NCBI GenBank assembly: GCA_947461645.1
Contig: CANHMN010000089.1
Location: 1-7,065, forward strand
DNA length: 7,065 bases
DNA from: Chitinophagaceae bacterium
GTDB lineage: Bacteria; Bacteroidota; Bacteroidia; Chitinophagales; Chitinophagaceae
Direction: 5' to 3'
The position numbers and the translations under genes are program-made. The notes under the pieces were generated by a model. That model made no database searches and was not told the origin of the DNA. It was given only the letters and a program-made list of their open reading frames with translations. Of the stretch, positions 1 through 7,065 are shown piece by piece. Numbering within the stretch: the first letter of the stretch is position 1; every line of letters starts with the position of its first letter.

Positions 1-950
1 AATAATTGCCTGTAGGTTTCCGGCATACTCATTTTTATGTAATGTTGTCTAGAGTTAATTACCTGTTTGTCTGCTATACGCTCTAGTTTCTTTTTTTCTT
101 TTTGAAGCAATCTAGGATGTTTATTGCTTTTCCAGGAAGGATGAATACCGAGCAGGTAATTTTTACCAATGCGCTGTATGAGTTGTCTCATGGCTTTTTT
201 AGCCGGAGAAATATTTTTATCATAACGGCCCAGCCTACTTGCCATCAATAGGAAGTAAATCGCTTCAGTGCCGGATTTTTGATTCATTTCCTCTATAAAA
301 GCAAAGCTGTCAAACGGATCTTTTTCCCATCCGAGCAATACCTTACATCTTTGTAGCGAAGGGTTAAGTAAAAAGCCACCAAGGTTTCTCCAAAATCCTT
401 TTTTTCTGTAAGACCAAGCCATGTCTATGTCATAGGTTAGAATACATTTAAAAGGGGGGTTAAAAAATTTCAGCTGAGGAAATCTTTGCTCCAGTAATAT
501 TGAGAAATGTTTGATCCAAATATTAACAAGCGGTAAATGAAGAAATTGATTTTTAAAAGCTAAAGATTCTTTGTGGGAGAACCTTCCGTATTCATCTTTT
601 TGGTGCGGAAGATATTCCTCGTATCTGCTTATCAGGTAGAAGGTTGATGCCAATACATCAAATGAAATATCATCTTCTTTCGAACTAAAAAAAACCGGAA
701 AGCCTTCCATTTCGAAACAAGTAACATTTAGTTCCTTTATTGTTGTTTCACACAGAAGCCCATGAGGTTTGATGTGAAATGAATTCTCCTTCAACCTAAA
801 AGCATCATAACAGATTACAGCATCGGCAGAGCTAGTTGCTTCTTCCCGATTGTCTGTTATCCTGTATTCTATACCCAGTTGTTCTTTAAAAAGGAAATGA
901 CAAACGTATTTTACCCTTTCGGTTATTTTTTCGGTAAAAAAAAGAATCAT
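1..950 (-). CDS. Polysaccharide deacetylase-like protein (NodB/CE4-related), 3' end outside window
   Basis: The reading frame starts at ATG 950-948 and stays open for 316 codons to the left edge, so the C-terminus is missing. Residues 1-165 look like the N-terminal domain that Bacteroidota deacetylases of this type carry, with a YLISRYEEY segment near 105-113 and a GRFSHKESLAFKN segment near 122-134. The deacetylase fold begins at about 168: LTYDIDMA (171-178) stands where CE4 enzymes have TFDD, and GIHPSWKSN (268-276) matches the HxSxxS/T metal-binding motif, with H270. KDPFD (210-214) and GRYDKNIS (241-248) also fit this subfamily from memory. From family knowledge it would be a metal-dependent hydrolase removing acetyl groups from a glycan. 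The substrate is unknown, and no signal peptide is visible in the first 30 residues. The start lies 36 bp after the lutB stop with no terminator visible, so co-transcription with lutB is plausible. There is no Shine-Dalgarno match, as is usual in Bacteroidota. The family call is fairly sure; catalytic activity is inferred, and the later motifs fall outside the window. Confidence 0.85.
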   Translation of the reverse strand, partial: MILFFTEKITERVKYVCHFLFKEQLGIEYRITDNREEATSSADAVICYDAFRLKENSFHIKPHGLLCETTIKELNVTCFEMEGFPVFFSSKEDDISFDVLASTFYLISRYEEYLPHQKDEYGRFSHKESLAFKNQFLHLPLVNIWIKHFSILLEQRFPQLKFFNPPFKCILTYDIDMAWSYRKKGFWRNLGGFLLNPSLQRCKVLLGWEKDPFDSFAFIEEMNQKSGTEAIYFLLMASRLGRYDKNISPAKKAMRQLIQRIGKNYLLGIHPSWKSNKHPRLLQKEKKKLERIADKQVINSRQHYIKMSMPETYRQL

Positions 951-986
951 TGTTGATTAAGATAGAGTGAAACCTGACGATACAAT

Positions 987-2369
987 TTACATCTTTTTTT
1001 GGCTTCTTTTTTTCCAGAGTTGATTGAAAGTATGTTGACTAAAATTCAATTCAGACCGGTTCTTGTTCCACGCAGTAAATAAAGTGTTTACGATTTTGGT
1101 TTTGACTTTGCCATTCCCTGCATTCATCAATCCTCTGTTAAGACTGGCAAGCTTCCATATTTTCCAAGCCATTTTTTCAGTAAAAGGGCTATATCCTTCC
1201 TCGACAGATTCATGTCTGTTTTCTAAAAGCAATTCATGCAAATTTATCTTTACGGCACAAACTTCTGTACAGTTGCCACAAAGGGATGAAGCATAACTCA
1301 AATGTTTAAATTCGTCCATTCCTTTCAGGTGTGGTGTTATCACACTGCCTATGGGTCCGCTGTAAGTTGCTCCATAGCTGTGTCCGCCAATGTTTTTGTA
1401 AACCGGGCAAGCATTAAGGCAAGCGCCACACCTTATACAATAAAGGCTCTCTCTTTCTTTGGGGTTATTCAATAGGTTTGTTCTTCCGTTGTCAAGAAGA
1501 ATCACATACATTTCTTCAGGTCCATCTGTTTCGTTGCTTCGTTTGGGTCCTGAAACAATGGTGTTGTAAACCGTCATTTTTTGCCCAGTTCCAAAAGTGC
1601 TGAGGAGTGGCCAAAAGAGACCGAGGTCTTTGATGGAAGGAATAACCTTTTCAATTCCAACGATAACAATATGTGTTTTTGGAAAGGAGCAGCTCAAGCG
1701 TGCATTGCCTTCGTTTTCCGTTAAAGCGATTCCGCCAATATCACTGATGATGAAGTTCGCGCCCGTTACACCTATCTCGGCCTCTGTATATTTTTTACGA
1801 AGAATATTTCTAGCAACCAATGTAAGCTCTTGCGGAGTGAGATTGGGATCGGTACCCAGTTTTTCGGCAAAAAGCAGCGCAACGTCTTCCTTGCTTTTGT
1901 GCATAGCAGGCGTTACAATGTGGTAAGGAGCTTCGCCGTCCAATTGCTGAATGTATTCACCCAAATCTGTTTCAATGCTCTCAATGCCATTTTCTTCAAG
2001 CGCATGGTTAAGGTGAATTTCTTCTGTAACCATGCTCTTGCTTTTTACCAACGTTCTGCAATTCTTTTCTTTGCAAATGTTGAGTATTTCTGCAATGGCT
2101 TCATTGCTGTTTTCCGCCCAAATAACTTTACCTCCATTTTTGCTGAATGCTGTTTCAAATTGCTCGAGGTAGTGATCCAGCTTTTCAATCGCCTGCCACT
2201 TGGTATTTTTGGCTTTTTCTCGGGCTAAAGAAAGATCCTCAAATTGTTTTTTGCCTTCCACAACAGCAGCATCATATTTACCAATGTTGAATTGAAGCTT
2301 TCTGCGGTGTTCGAGATCCGCAGACTTCAATGAGCTGTCTGAAATAAATGAGTCGGCTGTTTGAGACAT
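987..2369 (-). CDS. lutB: LutB-type lactate utilization iron-sulfur protein
   Basis: A complete 460-residue protein, close to the length of Bacillus subtilis LutB. From family knowledge, LutB works with LutA and LutC in cytoplasmic oxidation of L-lactate to pyruvate, and its iron-sulfur clusters are presumed to carry the electrons. The LUD (DUF162) domain covers about residues 65-300, including the conserved stretches GVTGANF (200-206), ALTENEGNARLS (215-226) and GIEKVIPSIKDL (238-249). A ferredoxin-like part follows, with CxxCxxCxxxCP (C311, C314, C317, C321) and CxxCxxxC (C364, C367, C371). GGHSYG (328-333) and the YSGPIGSV stretch (336-343) between them are typical of the family. The residue after C371 is Ala where Pro is usual. 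The start at 2369 is the only early Met (the next is residue 113) and gives a normal family N-terminus. An AGGA lies only 1 nt before the ATG, too close to act as a Shine-Dalgarno site. The upstream neighbour is an unrelated secreted peptidase, and neither lutA nor lutC is in the window. Confidence 0.94.
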   Translation of the reverse strand: MSQTADSFISDSSLKSADLEHRRKLQFNIGKYDAAVVEGKKQFEDLSLAREKAKNTKWQAIEKLDHYLEQFETAFSKNGGKVIWAENSNEAIAEILNICKEKNCRTLVKSKSMVTEEIHLNHALEENGIESIETDLGEYIQQLDGEAPYHIVTPAMHKSKEDVALLFAEKLGTDPNLTPQELTLVARNILRKKYTEAEIGVTGANFIISDIGGIALTENEGNARLSCSFPKTHIVIVGIEKVIPSIKDLGLFWPLLSTFGTGQKMTVYNTIVSGPKRSNETDGPEEMYVILLDNGRTNLLNNPKERESLYCIRCGACLNACPVYKNIGGHSYGATYSGPIGSVITPHLKGMDEFKHLSYASSLCGNCTEVCAVKINLHELLLENRHESVEEGYSPFTEKMAWKIWKLASLNRGLMNAGNGKVKTKIVNTLFTAWNKNRSELNFSQHTFNQLWKKRSQKKM

Positions 2370-2380
2370 ATCCTAAAGTT

Positions 2381-2411
2381 ACCGATGGAAAGCTTTTAAA
2401 CTTCCATCGGT
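2381..2411 (-). other. Inter-gene hairpin between peptidase stop and lutB start
   Basis: ACCGATGGAA at 2381-2390 is the exact reverse complement of TTCCATCGGT at 2402-2411. This gives a 10-bp perfect stem. In minus-strand RNA one further G-U pair (2401 with 2391) can close a 9-nt loop. The stem begins 7 nt after the peptidase stop codon and ends 11 nt before the lutB ATG, so it fills most of the 49-bp gap. No T-run follows it on either strand (the minus strand continues AACTTTAGG), so it is not a canonical intrinsic terminator. It could be a weak terminator, a 3'-end stability or processing element for the peptidase mRNA, or a structure limiting ribosome access to lutB. The structure is seen directly; the role is inference. 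Confidence 0.6.
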
Positions 2412-2418
2412 GTATGAT

Positions 2419-5400
2419 TTATTGTATCAGTAATTTTCCTGCTTCTTTTTTCACGCCATTCTTATCGAATACAACCAAGGTGTAGTGTCCTTTAGCTAAA
2501 TTGATGGCAGAAACTTCAAGATAAGGATTGCTCTTGCTTACGCCATTGAAAACCTTAAAGTACATTCTGGAACCTTTGTTGTCATAAATAACAACTGAAA
2601 CAGTTTCATTTGTGCTGTTTAGGTCTTTTACCATTACGGTAAACACACCATTGTTAGGGTTAGGTCTAATCATTGCACTACTCAACAATGAATCCCTCAA
2701 TACTATTGGCGATGAATTGCTTTTACAACCATTTTCGTCGGTGAAGCTAACTACGTAAGTACCCGATGATGTTGCAGTATAGGTAGAGCTGCTTTGGCCA
2801 TTGATAGGGGTATTGTTGTACAGCCAGATCAGCGAACCTAAACCACCTACTGCATTTGCATTTAATGTGATTGATGCACCGGGCACCAAAACAGTCGATG
2901 GAGCACTCAGCTCAACAACTGGTAAGCTCAATACCGTAAGTCTTGCTGTGTCTGATACGACGCTTCCGCACGACCTAACGTCAAGCGTTACATGATAAAT
3001 AGTATTGTTTAGGCCAACGGAAACATTGTTGATTGTATAGGTACTTCCTGTTGCATTGGCAACATCTGTGAAAGTTACTCCATTGTCTGTACTCACCTGC
3101 CAGAGATAAGTAACTCCAGTCCCCTGTCCAACAACACTTAAAACCGCATCTTCCCCTGCACATACTGCTAAAGAAGTAGGAGATGTTGTTATTGATGGAG
3201 GTAAAGCCACCAACAGCGCTGCTCCATTAGAATAAGTTATACCGCATGGAACACTGGTGGCACTTAAACGATAGAGATTGTTGTTCATGTTTACGGTTAC
3301 ATCATTTAATGTTAGCGTCTCGGTTGTAGCGCCGTTTATATTGGTATAGGTAAGGCCGTTATCGGAACTTACCTGCCATTGATAGGTTGATGTTGCTCCA
3401 GTTGTTGAAGCGGTAAAAACTGCGTTACTGTTAACGCAAGCTGTAACCTCAGTAGGTTGCTGTGCAATGTTTGTGGCTTCATTGATGTTGAGTATTGCGG
3501 CATCCGATACCAATGGAGATGCAGAGCAAGTACTTGCAATTTTTACCCGATACAAATTGCCTTGCATGGCAGTTGTGATGTTGGAAATTAAAAGTTCAGA
3601 ATTGTTTCCTCCAGTGGTTACATCAGAAAAACTAACACCACCATTGGTGCTTAATTGCCATTGATAGGTTAAACCTGCGCCATTTGCTGCAACAGTAAAA
3701 GTTGCATCAGAACCCGGACAAGCAGCTGCTTGCAGAGGTTGAGCTGTGATATTCGTTTCACCACTAACCAATAGGGTAACAGGTGTTGATGTTACGGTAG
3801 CAGGACATGCAGTACTGGTTACTATTATTCTGTACTGATTGTTGCTCATGCCTGATGTTACATTCGGCAATGTAAGTGTGACTGCATTGGCGCCGCTGAT
3901 GTTAGTAAAGGTATTGCCTCCATTAGTGCTTTCCTGCCATTGGTAGGACAATGTAGTACCTGTTACCTGTGCGGTAAATACAGCGTTTCCTGAAGGACAA
4001 ACAGTTGTACTTGCAGGTTGAGTAAGGATATTGGCAGGACTGTTAACCAATAAGGATGCATTTGCTGATACAATTGGAGTTGGGTTGCAGCTTGAAATCA
4101 CCACACGGTAGAGATTGCCGTTCATAGTTGAATTGATGCTGGTCAAATCCAAAGAATTCGTTGTTGCTCCTGCAATGTTGGTGAAAGTTATTCCTCCGTC
4201 ATTGCTCACTTGCCATTGGTATGTATTGCCTGTTCCATCTGCAACCACCACAAATGATACCGGAGTGCTTTCGCAACCTTCTTGTGAACTTGGTTGCGTC
4301 ACAATAGAAGCAGGCTGACTAACGGTAAGGGTTACGGTAGACGAAGTAGTGGTTGAAGGACAGTTGTTGCTGACAATAAGCCTGTATTGGTTATTGTTCA
4401 TAGAGAGTGAAACGTTGTTCAAATTTAATGTAGCGCTGTTGGCTCCCGAAATGTTTTCAAAAGACAATCCGCCATTTGTGCTCACCTGCCATTGATAGAT
4501 CGGATTGCTTCCTGTATTTGAAACCGAGAATACTGCGTTGCCGCCGGCACACACATTCTGATTTTGAGGTTGACCATTTATAGCCACAGAAGCGCAACCC
4601 GGTATGATGATAGCAAAGGTGTCTGCCGAGGCAGTTTTAACATTGTTTGAATTGAATAGAGTAGCCCTCATTTCAACTATAGCTTGATCTTTTAGCGCTA
4701 TGTTGTCTATGTACCAACCTTCCAGCTGGGTACCAAGGTCCGAGATGAAACGGAACCTGAATTTTACAGTTTGGTTGGCATATGGAGCGAGGTTGACTTT
4801 TGTTTTAATAAAGCTTCCTCCTGAACTTCCTGTCCATGCTCTACGGCCAGTTAATACAGTACTCGTATCCATCAATGCAGTATATGCACCGGCCACAATA
4901 TTTGGCCTTACATCTGTCCAAGAGGTACCGCCATTTGTACTGATTTCTAACACCCCGCCATCATAAGTACTTTCGGTATTGAACCAGTGTCTGAAGGTAA
5001 GTGGAGGAGGAGTAGCGCCAAGTGCAAAACTGTTGGTAGTAGTTAGTTTTTGTTCAGATATTACATCAACGTTTCCTGAAAAATAGGAGCTTGTCGGACT
5101 ATATGCCCTGTTGTTTGAGACAGTCCAATTGACAGTGGAAGTGGTGTTCGTGGTCCATGCATTGGATGGTATAGTGGTATTCGTTACATTGTCTTCAAAT
5201 AGGGAAACACTGGGGTAATAACTTCCTGTGTTTACCTGTACAGAAAAGGTATAAATCTGACTCTGTCCTGCGCCAACTGTAACCGGAAAGCTCACTACTC
5301 TGGTTGTGCTGTTGTAGTTTCCTCCGCTTACATAAGTTACATTCGATGGTAAAGTATCAGTCAACAAAAAATTTGAAACATTCGCACATGGGTTTGCTTT

Positions 5401-7065
5401 AACCGTTGTAGTATAGGTGATGATGTCACCTTCAGCAGCCTCATTTGTGTTTTGAGAAAATTGAATGGTTGCGTTGGCTAGTGTGTAATCTGCAATTTGA
5501 TCGGTTACACTTCCTGATGAACCTTGAGAAGCGAAAGCACCCATTCCTCTTCTTCTGAAAGCCTCACGAATGGCACAACTATAGGCGCCGTTGTAAAGGA
5601 TTTGGTCAGCCTGTAGTATGGCATTTCTGCCATCAATAAAACCCGGACTGCAAGGTTGTAGCTTCATTCCCAAGGTAACCAGTTTTAATGCAATGGCATT
5701 TCCACCTCCGCTTGAAGTATCGTAAAGATTTGGGTTAATGCTATCCACTTGGTTAATGATATTCCATGTCATGTCCCACAATGTAGCACACCATAATTCT
5801 CCTCTGCTGTGTTGTTGTGCATCAATAGTAGCGCCAAAAACTCTGTTATTGATGGCGAAGTTGGTGCAGTATTTTTTGCTTCGTATACCCGCTCCAGATG
5901 GTGTTTGGTTCGACAAATAAGTGGCAACACCACGCGGAGAATTGAAACCTGTGCTGAAAGTTGATGTAGCCCAGTTCTGGGTGTACATTAATCCATAATA
6001 ATCGCTCCATCCCTCACCCATTTGCTCTGCATTGCTTAGGCAGCCGGCTTGTGAGGGCCCGCCTGTTAATCGATTACTGATGCCATGTGCAAATTCGTGA
6101 GAAATTACTCCGTTATCTACGTCACCATCTTTTTGGGGAGTACCTCCCCAAAGGAACATTTGCATTCTTCCGTTTCCTCCATCCGCGGGAGTAGAAAAGT
6201 TGGCATTATTTGTTCCACTTCCGTCTTGGGCATCAGCATAAACAAAATCATTTCCGATACCACCTCTTCCTTGGTTGGAAGCCTGAAAATTACCGGATAC
6301 CTCATCAAAGCCATATAGGTAGGAAAGGTCGTGAATGATGTTGTTCCAATAAAAAAGATTAGTGGTATTGAATTGCTGGTTTTTCACGGGTGATGTTTGC
6401 GTTGCAGCCACATTGAAATCAGGAACAAAATCAAAAGTTAGCGGATCACCCGCTGTTGTTGATGTTGCAGGGCTTCCTGTTCCATTGTTTCCGTCCCTGT
6501 CTTCCTGCGCCCAAACATTGTTTCCTCTGGTTATAGGAAAATTAGTGGAGCCATTGCTGTGCCACTTCAAAGAGGTAGCATCGCCTGGAGCTGCAGCCCA
6601 GGGATTGGTTACTAAAGCTGGAGTTCCACCGGGATGTACAGGGCTTTCGGCAGGATATGGAATAACTCTGTAAGAAACATTTTCAACCAATGTTGGACTG
6701 AATGGTGTCTCAAGTTTTTCTTTCTTTCCACTCAAATCAAGCAATGGTTTACCATAAACAGGGTTATTTTTTTTAGTGGTTGTATGCGCCGAACCTTTTG
6801 AACAGGCATGGTCTTGGTTCTCGTCCCAATTGCAGTAAACAGTTAGGTTGTTTACGCTAACAATACTTTTGTCAGATGCATTTACCCTCACCATCCAATA
6901 ATCGGAGGTGTTGATTGGAATTATGTAAATCTGCCAAGCCAATACCAATTGCTTGCCATCATTGAGTGGTACCCACATCAATTCAGCTGTGATGTTTTCT
7001 CTTGAAACATCCATGTTATCAAAAATGATGTAGCGTCCATTTTTTTCACTTCCAATCACATATGG
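2419..7065 (-). CDS. Secreted M36 (fungalysin-type) zinc metallopeptidase with Ig-like repeats and T9SS sorting domain, 5' end outside window
   Basis: The frame is open from the right edge (first in-window codon CCA, 7065-7063) to TAA at 2421-2419, giving 1548 codons. A GTG at 7059 is not a credible start because the frame continues upstream into propeptide sequence. Residues here count from the first in-window codon. Residues 1-80 resemble the end of an FTP/PepSY inhibitory propeptide. About 178-530 is the M36 catalytic domain, with TRGNNVWAQED (179-189), zinc motif HEFAH (323-327; catalytic E324) and GEGWSDY with third zinc ligand E351. Then follow a DUF11-like domain (about 532-612), a MAM/concanavalin-like jelly roll ending in GWYIDNIAL (about 652-794), six Ig-like repeats (827-1378), one more Ig/PKD-like domain (about 1382-1457) and a type A Por sorting domain starting IRPNPNNGVF (1466-1548). 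The protein should cross the inner membrane by a signal peptide (not in window), leave through the type IX system and be surface-anchored or released. The full protein is larger than 1548 residues. All zinc ligands are present, so activity is expected; the substrate is unknown. Confidence 0.95.
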   Translation of the reverse strand, partial: PYVIGSEKNGRYIIFDNMDVSRENITAELMWVPLNDGKQLVLAWQIYIIPINTSDYWMVRVNASDKSIVSVNNLTVYCNWDENQDHACSKGSAHTTTKKNNPVYGKPLLDLSGKKEKLETPFSPTLVENVSYRVIPYPAESPVHPGGTPALVTNPWAAAPGDATSLKWHSNGSTNFPITRGNNVWAQEDRDGNNGTGSPATSTTAGDPLTFDFVPDFNVAATQTSPVKNQQFNTTNLFYWNNIIHDLSYLYGFDEVSGNFQASNQGRGGIGNDFVYADAQDGSGTNNANFSTPADGGNGRMQMFLWGGTPQKDGDVDNGVISHEFAHGISNRLTGGPSQAGCLSNAEQMGEGWSDYYGLMYTQNWATSTFSTGFNSPRGVATYLSNQTPSGAGIRSKKYCTNFAINNRVFGATIDAQQHSRGELWCATLWDMTWNIINQVDSINPNLYDTSSGGGNAIALKLVTLGMKLQPCSPGFIDGRNAILQADQILYNGAYSCAIREAFRRRGMGAFASQGSSGSVTDQIADYTLANATIQFSQNTNEAAEGDIITYTTTVKANPCANVSNFLLTDTLPSNVTYVSGGNYNSTTRVVSFPVTVGAGQSQIYTFSVQVNTGSYYPSVSLFEDNVTNTTIPSNAWTTNTTSTVNWTVSNNRAYSPTSSYFSGNVDVISEQKLTTTNSFALGATPPPLTFRHWFNTESTYDGGVLEISTNGGTSWTDVRPNIVAGAYTALMDTSTVLTGRRAWTGSSGGSFIKTKVNLAPYANQTVKFRFRFISDLGTQLEGWYIDNIALKDQAIVEMRATLFNSNNVKTASADTFAIIIPGCASVAINGQPQNQNVCAGGNAVFSVSNTGSNPIYQWQVSTNGGLSFENISGANSATLNLNNVSLSMNNNQYRLIVSNNCPSTTTSSTVTLTVSQPASIVTQPSSQEGCESTPVSFVVVADGTGNTYQWQVSNDGGITFTNIAGATTNSLDLTSINSTMNGNLYRVVISSCNPTPIVSANASLLVNSPANILTQPASTTVCPSGNAVFTAQVTGTTLSYQWQESTNGGNTFTNISGANAVTLTLPNVTSGMSNNQYRIIVTSTACPATVTSTPVTLLVSGETNITAQPLQAAACPGSDATFTVAANGAGLTYQWQLSTNGGVSFSDVTTGGNNSELLISNITTAMQGNLYRVKIASTCSASPLVSDAAILNINEATNIAQQPTEVTACVNSNAVFTASTTGATSTYQWQVSSDNGLTYTNINGATTETLTLNDVTVNMNNNLYRLSATSVPCGITYSNGAALLVALPPSITTSPTSLAVCAGEDAVLSVVGQGTGVTYLWQVSTDNGVTFTDVANATGSTYTINNVSVGLNNTIYHVTLDVRSCGSVVSDTARLTVLSLPVVELSAPSTVLVPGASITLNANAVGGLGSLIWLYNNTPINGQSSSTYTATSSGTYVVSFTDENGCKSNSSPIVLRDSLLSSAMIRPNPNNGVFTVMVKDLNSTNETVSVVIYDNKGSRMYFKVFNGVSKSNPYLEVSAINLAKGHYTLVVFDKNGVKKEAGKLLIQ
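2422..2670 (-). other. Type IX secretion C-terminal sorting domain (coding segment)
   Basis: This is the last 83 codons of the peptidase gene. It opens with IRPNPNNGVFTV, a clear form of the PNP..G.F motif that begins type A Por sorting domains. An alternating beta-strand pattern follows, with VSVVIYDNKG, then INLAKGHYTLVV and the terminal KLLIQ. In this family the domain directs the protein through the type IX secretion system and is normally cleaved as it reaches the surface. It is the strongest single clue that the host is a Bacteroidota member. Confidence 0.92.
2932..4587 (-). repeat. Six tandem Ig-like repeats of 89-94 codons inside the peptidase gene
   Basis: The units are approximately 4312-4587, 4036-4311, 3757-4035, 3475-3756, 3199-3474 and 2932-3198, in translation order. 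The conserved Trp codons are spaced 276, 276, 279, 282 and 276 nt apart. Each unit carries an early Cys (as in VCAGGNAVF), the core Y-[QL]-W-Q-[VEL]-S followed by N/D-GG or DNG and an aromatic residue (Phe or Tyr), then a segment like L.L.NV...M.NN.YR, and a late Cys. This fits an Ig-like beta sandwich with a possible disulfide in each unit. The units are diverged but clearly homologous, as expected from old internal duplication. They probably form a stalk or a binding surface between the catalytic part and the sorting domain; that role is inference. Confidence 0.9.

Noticed and set aside
1063..2228. Open frames on the plus strand opposite lutB (about 1063-1296, 1597-1926 and 1830-2228)
   Set aside because: They lie fully inside a well-supported lutB on the other strand, overlap each other, and their translations show no recognisable family or domain pattern.
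2371..2374. AGGA before lutB as a Shine-Dalgarno site
   Set aside because: It is only 1 nt from the start codon, too close to function, and Bacteroidota rarely depend on such sites.
2374..2381. TAACTTTA on the minus strand, resembling a Bacteroidota -7 promoter element (TAnnTTTG) for lutB
   Set aside because: The final G is missing, no -33 TTG-type element is convincing, and it is only 4 nt from the ATG, which would leave no room for a leader.
2381..2411. Rho-independent terminator for the peptidase gene
   Set aside because: The stem is good, but no T-tract follows on either strand, so I list it only as a hairpin of unknown role.
2932..4587. Periodic sequence that could suggest a CRISPR or other tandem DNA repeat
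   Set aside because: The period is 276-282 nt, always a multiple of three, and falls within one open reading frame with conserved protein motifs, so it is a protein-domain repeat.
2801..6673. Many short open frames opposite or out of frame with the peptidase gene (for example 4115-4318, 4700-4966 and 6362-6673 plus; 2981-3163 and 6117-6314 minus)
   Set aside because: The peptidase frame is continuous with intact motifs throughout. These frames are low-complexity shadows; those in the repeat region arise from the repeated coding pattern.
7057..7059. GTG as the start codon of the peptidase
   Set aside because: The frame continues to the right edge, and the residues here belong to the end of the propeptide domain, so the real start with its signal peptide lies outside the window.

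Overview
The window reads as a stretch of a Bacteroidota chromosome, and nothing contradicts that. The main support is a type IX secretion (Por) C-terminal sorting domain on the large secreted peptidase. A Bacteroidota-style polysaccharide deacetylase, A/T-rich sequence and the absence of usable Shine-Dalgarno sites agree with it. The genus cannot be told from this sequence.

Layout: all three genes lie on the minus strand and fill almost the whole window. Read in the direction of transcription they are: (1) 7065-2419, the 3' part of a very large M36 (fungalysin-type) zinc metallopeptidase. Its start lies beyond the right edge. It carries a long tail of a DUF11-like domain, a jelly-roll domain, six tandem Ig-like repeats, one further Ig/PKD-like domain and a T9SS sorting domain. 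(2) After a 49-bp gap dominated by a perfect 10-bp inverted repeat, 2369-987, a complete lutB encoding a LUD-domain iron-sulfur protein of lactate oxidation. (3) After a 36-bp gap, 950-1, the first 316 codons of a polysaccharide deacetylase-like protein that runs off the left edge.

How they fit together: the peptidase acts outside the cell or on its surface, LutB acts in central carbon metabolism in the cytoplasm, and the deacetylase-like protein probably acts on a cell-envelope or exported glycan. Tight same-strand spacing makes co-transcription of lutB and the deacetylase-like gene plausible. The hairpin makes it uncertain whether peptidase transcripts continue into lutB. No partner genes lutA or lutC are visible. 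I see no tRNA, rRNA, CRISPR array, insertion sequence, attachment site or origin, and no intergenic stretch longer than 49 bp. I find no convincing evidence of a previously undescribed system. The points worth a second look are the peptidase architecture, the inter-gene hairpin, the isolated lutB and the altered metal motif of the deacetylase.
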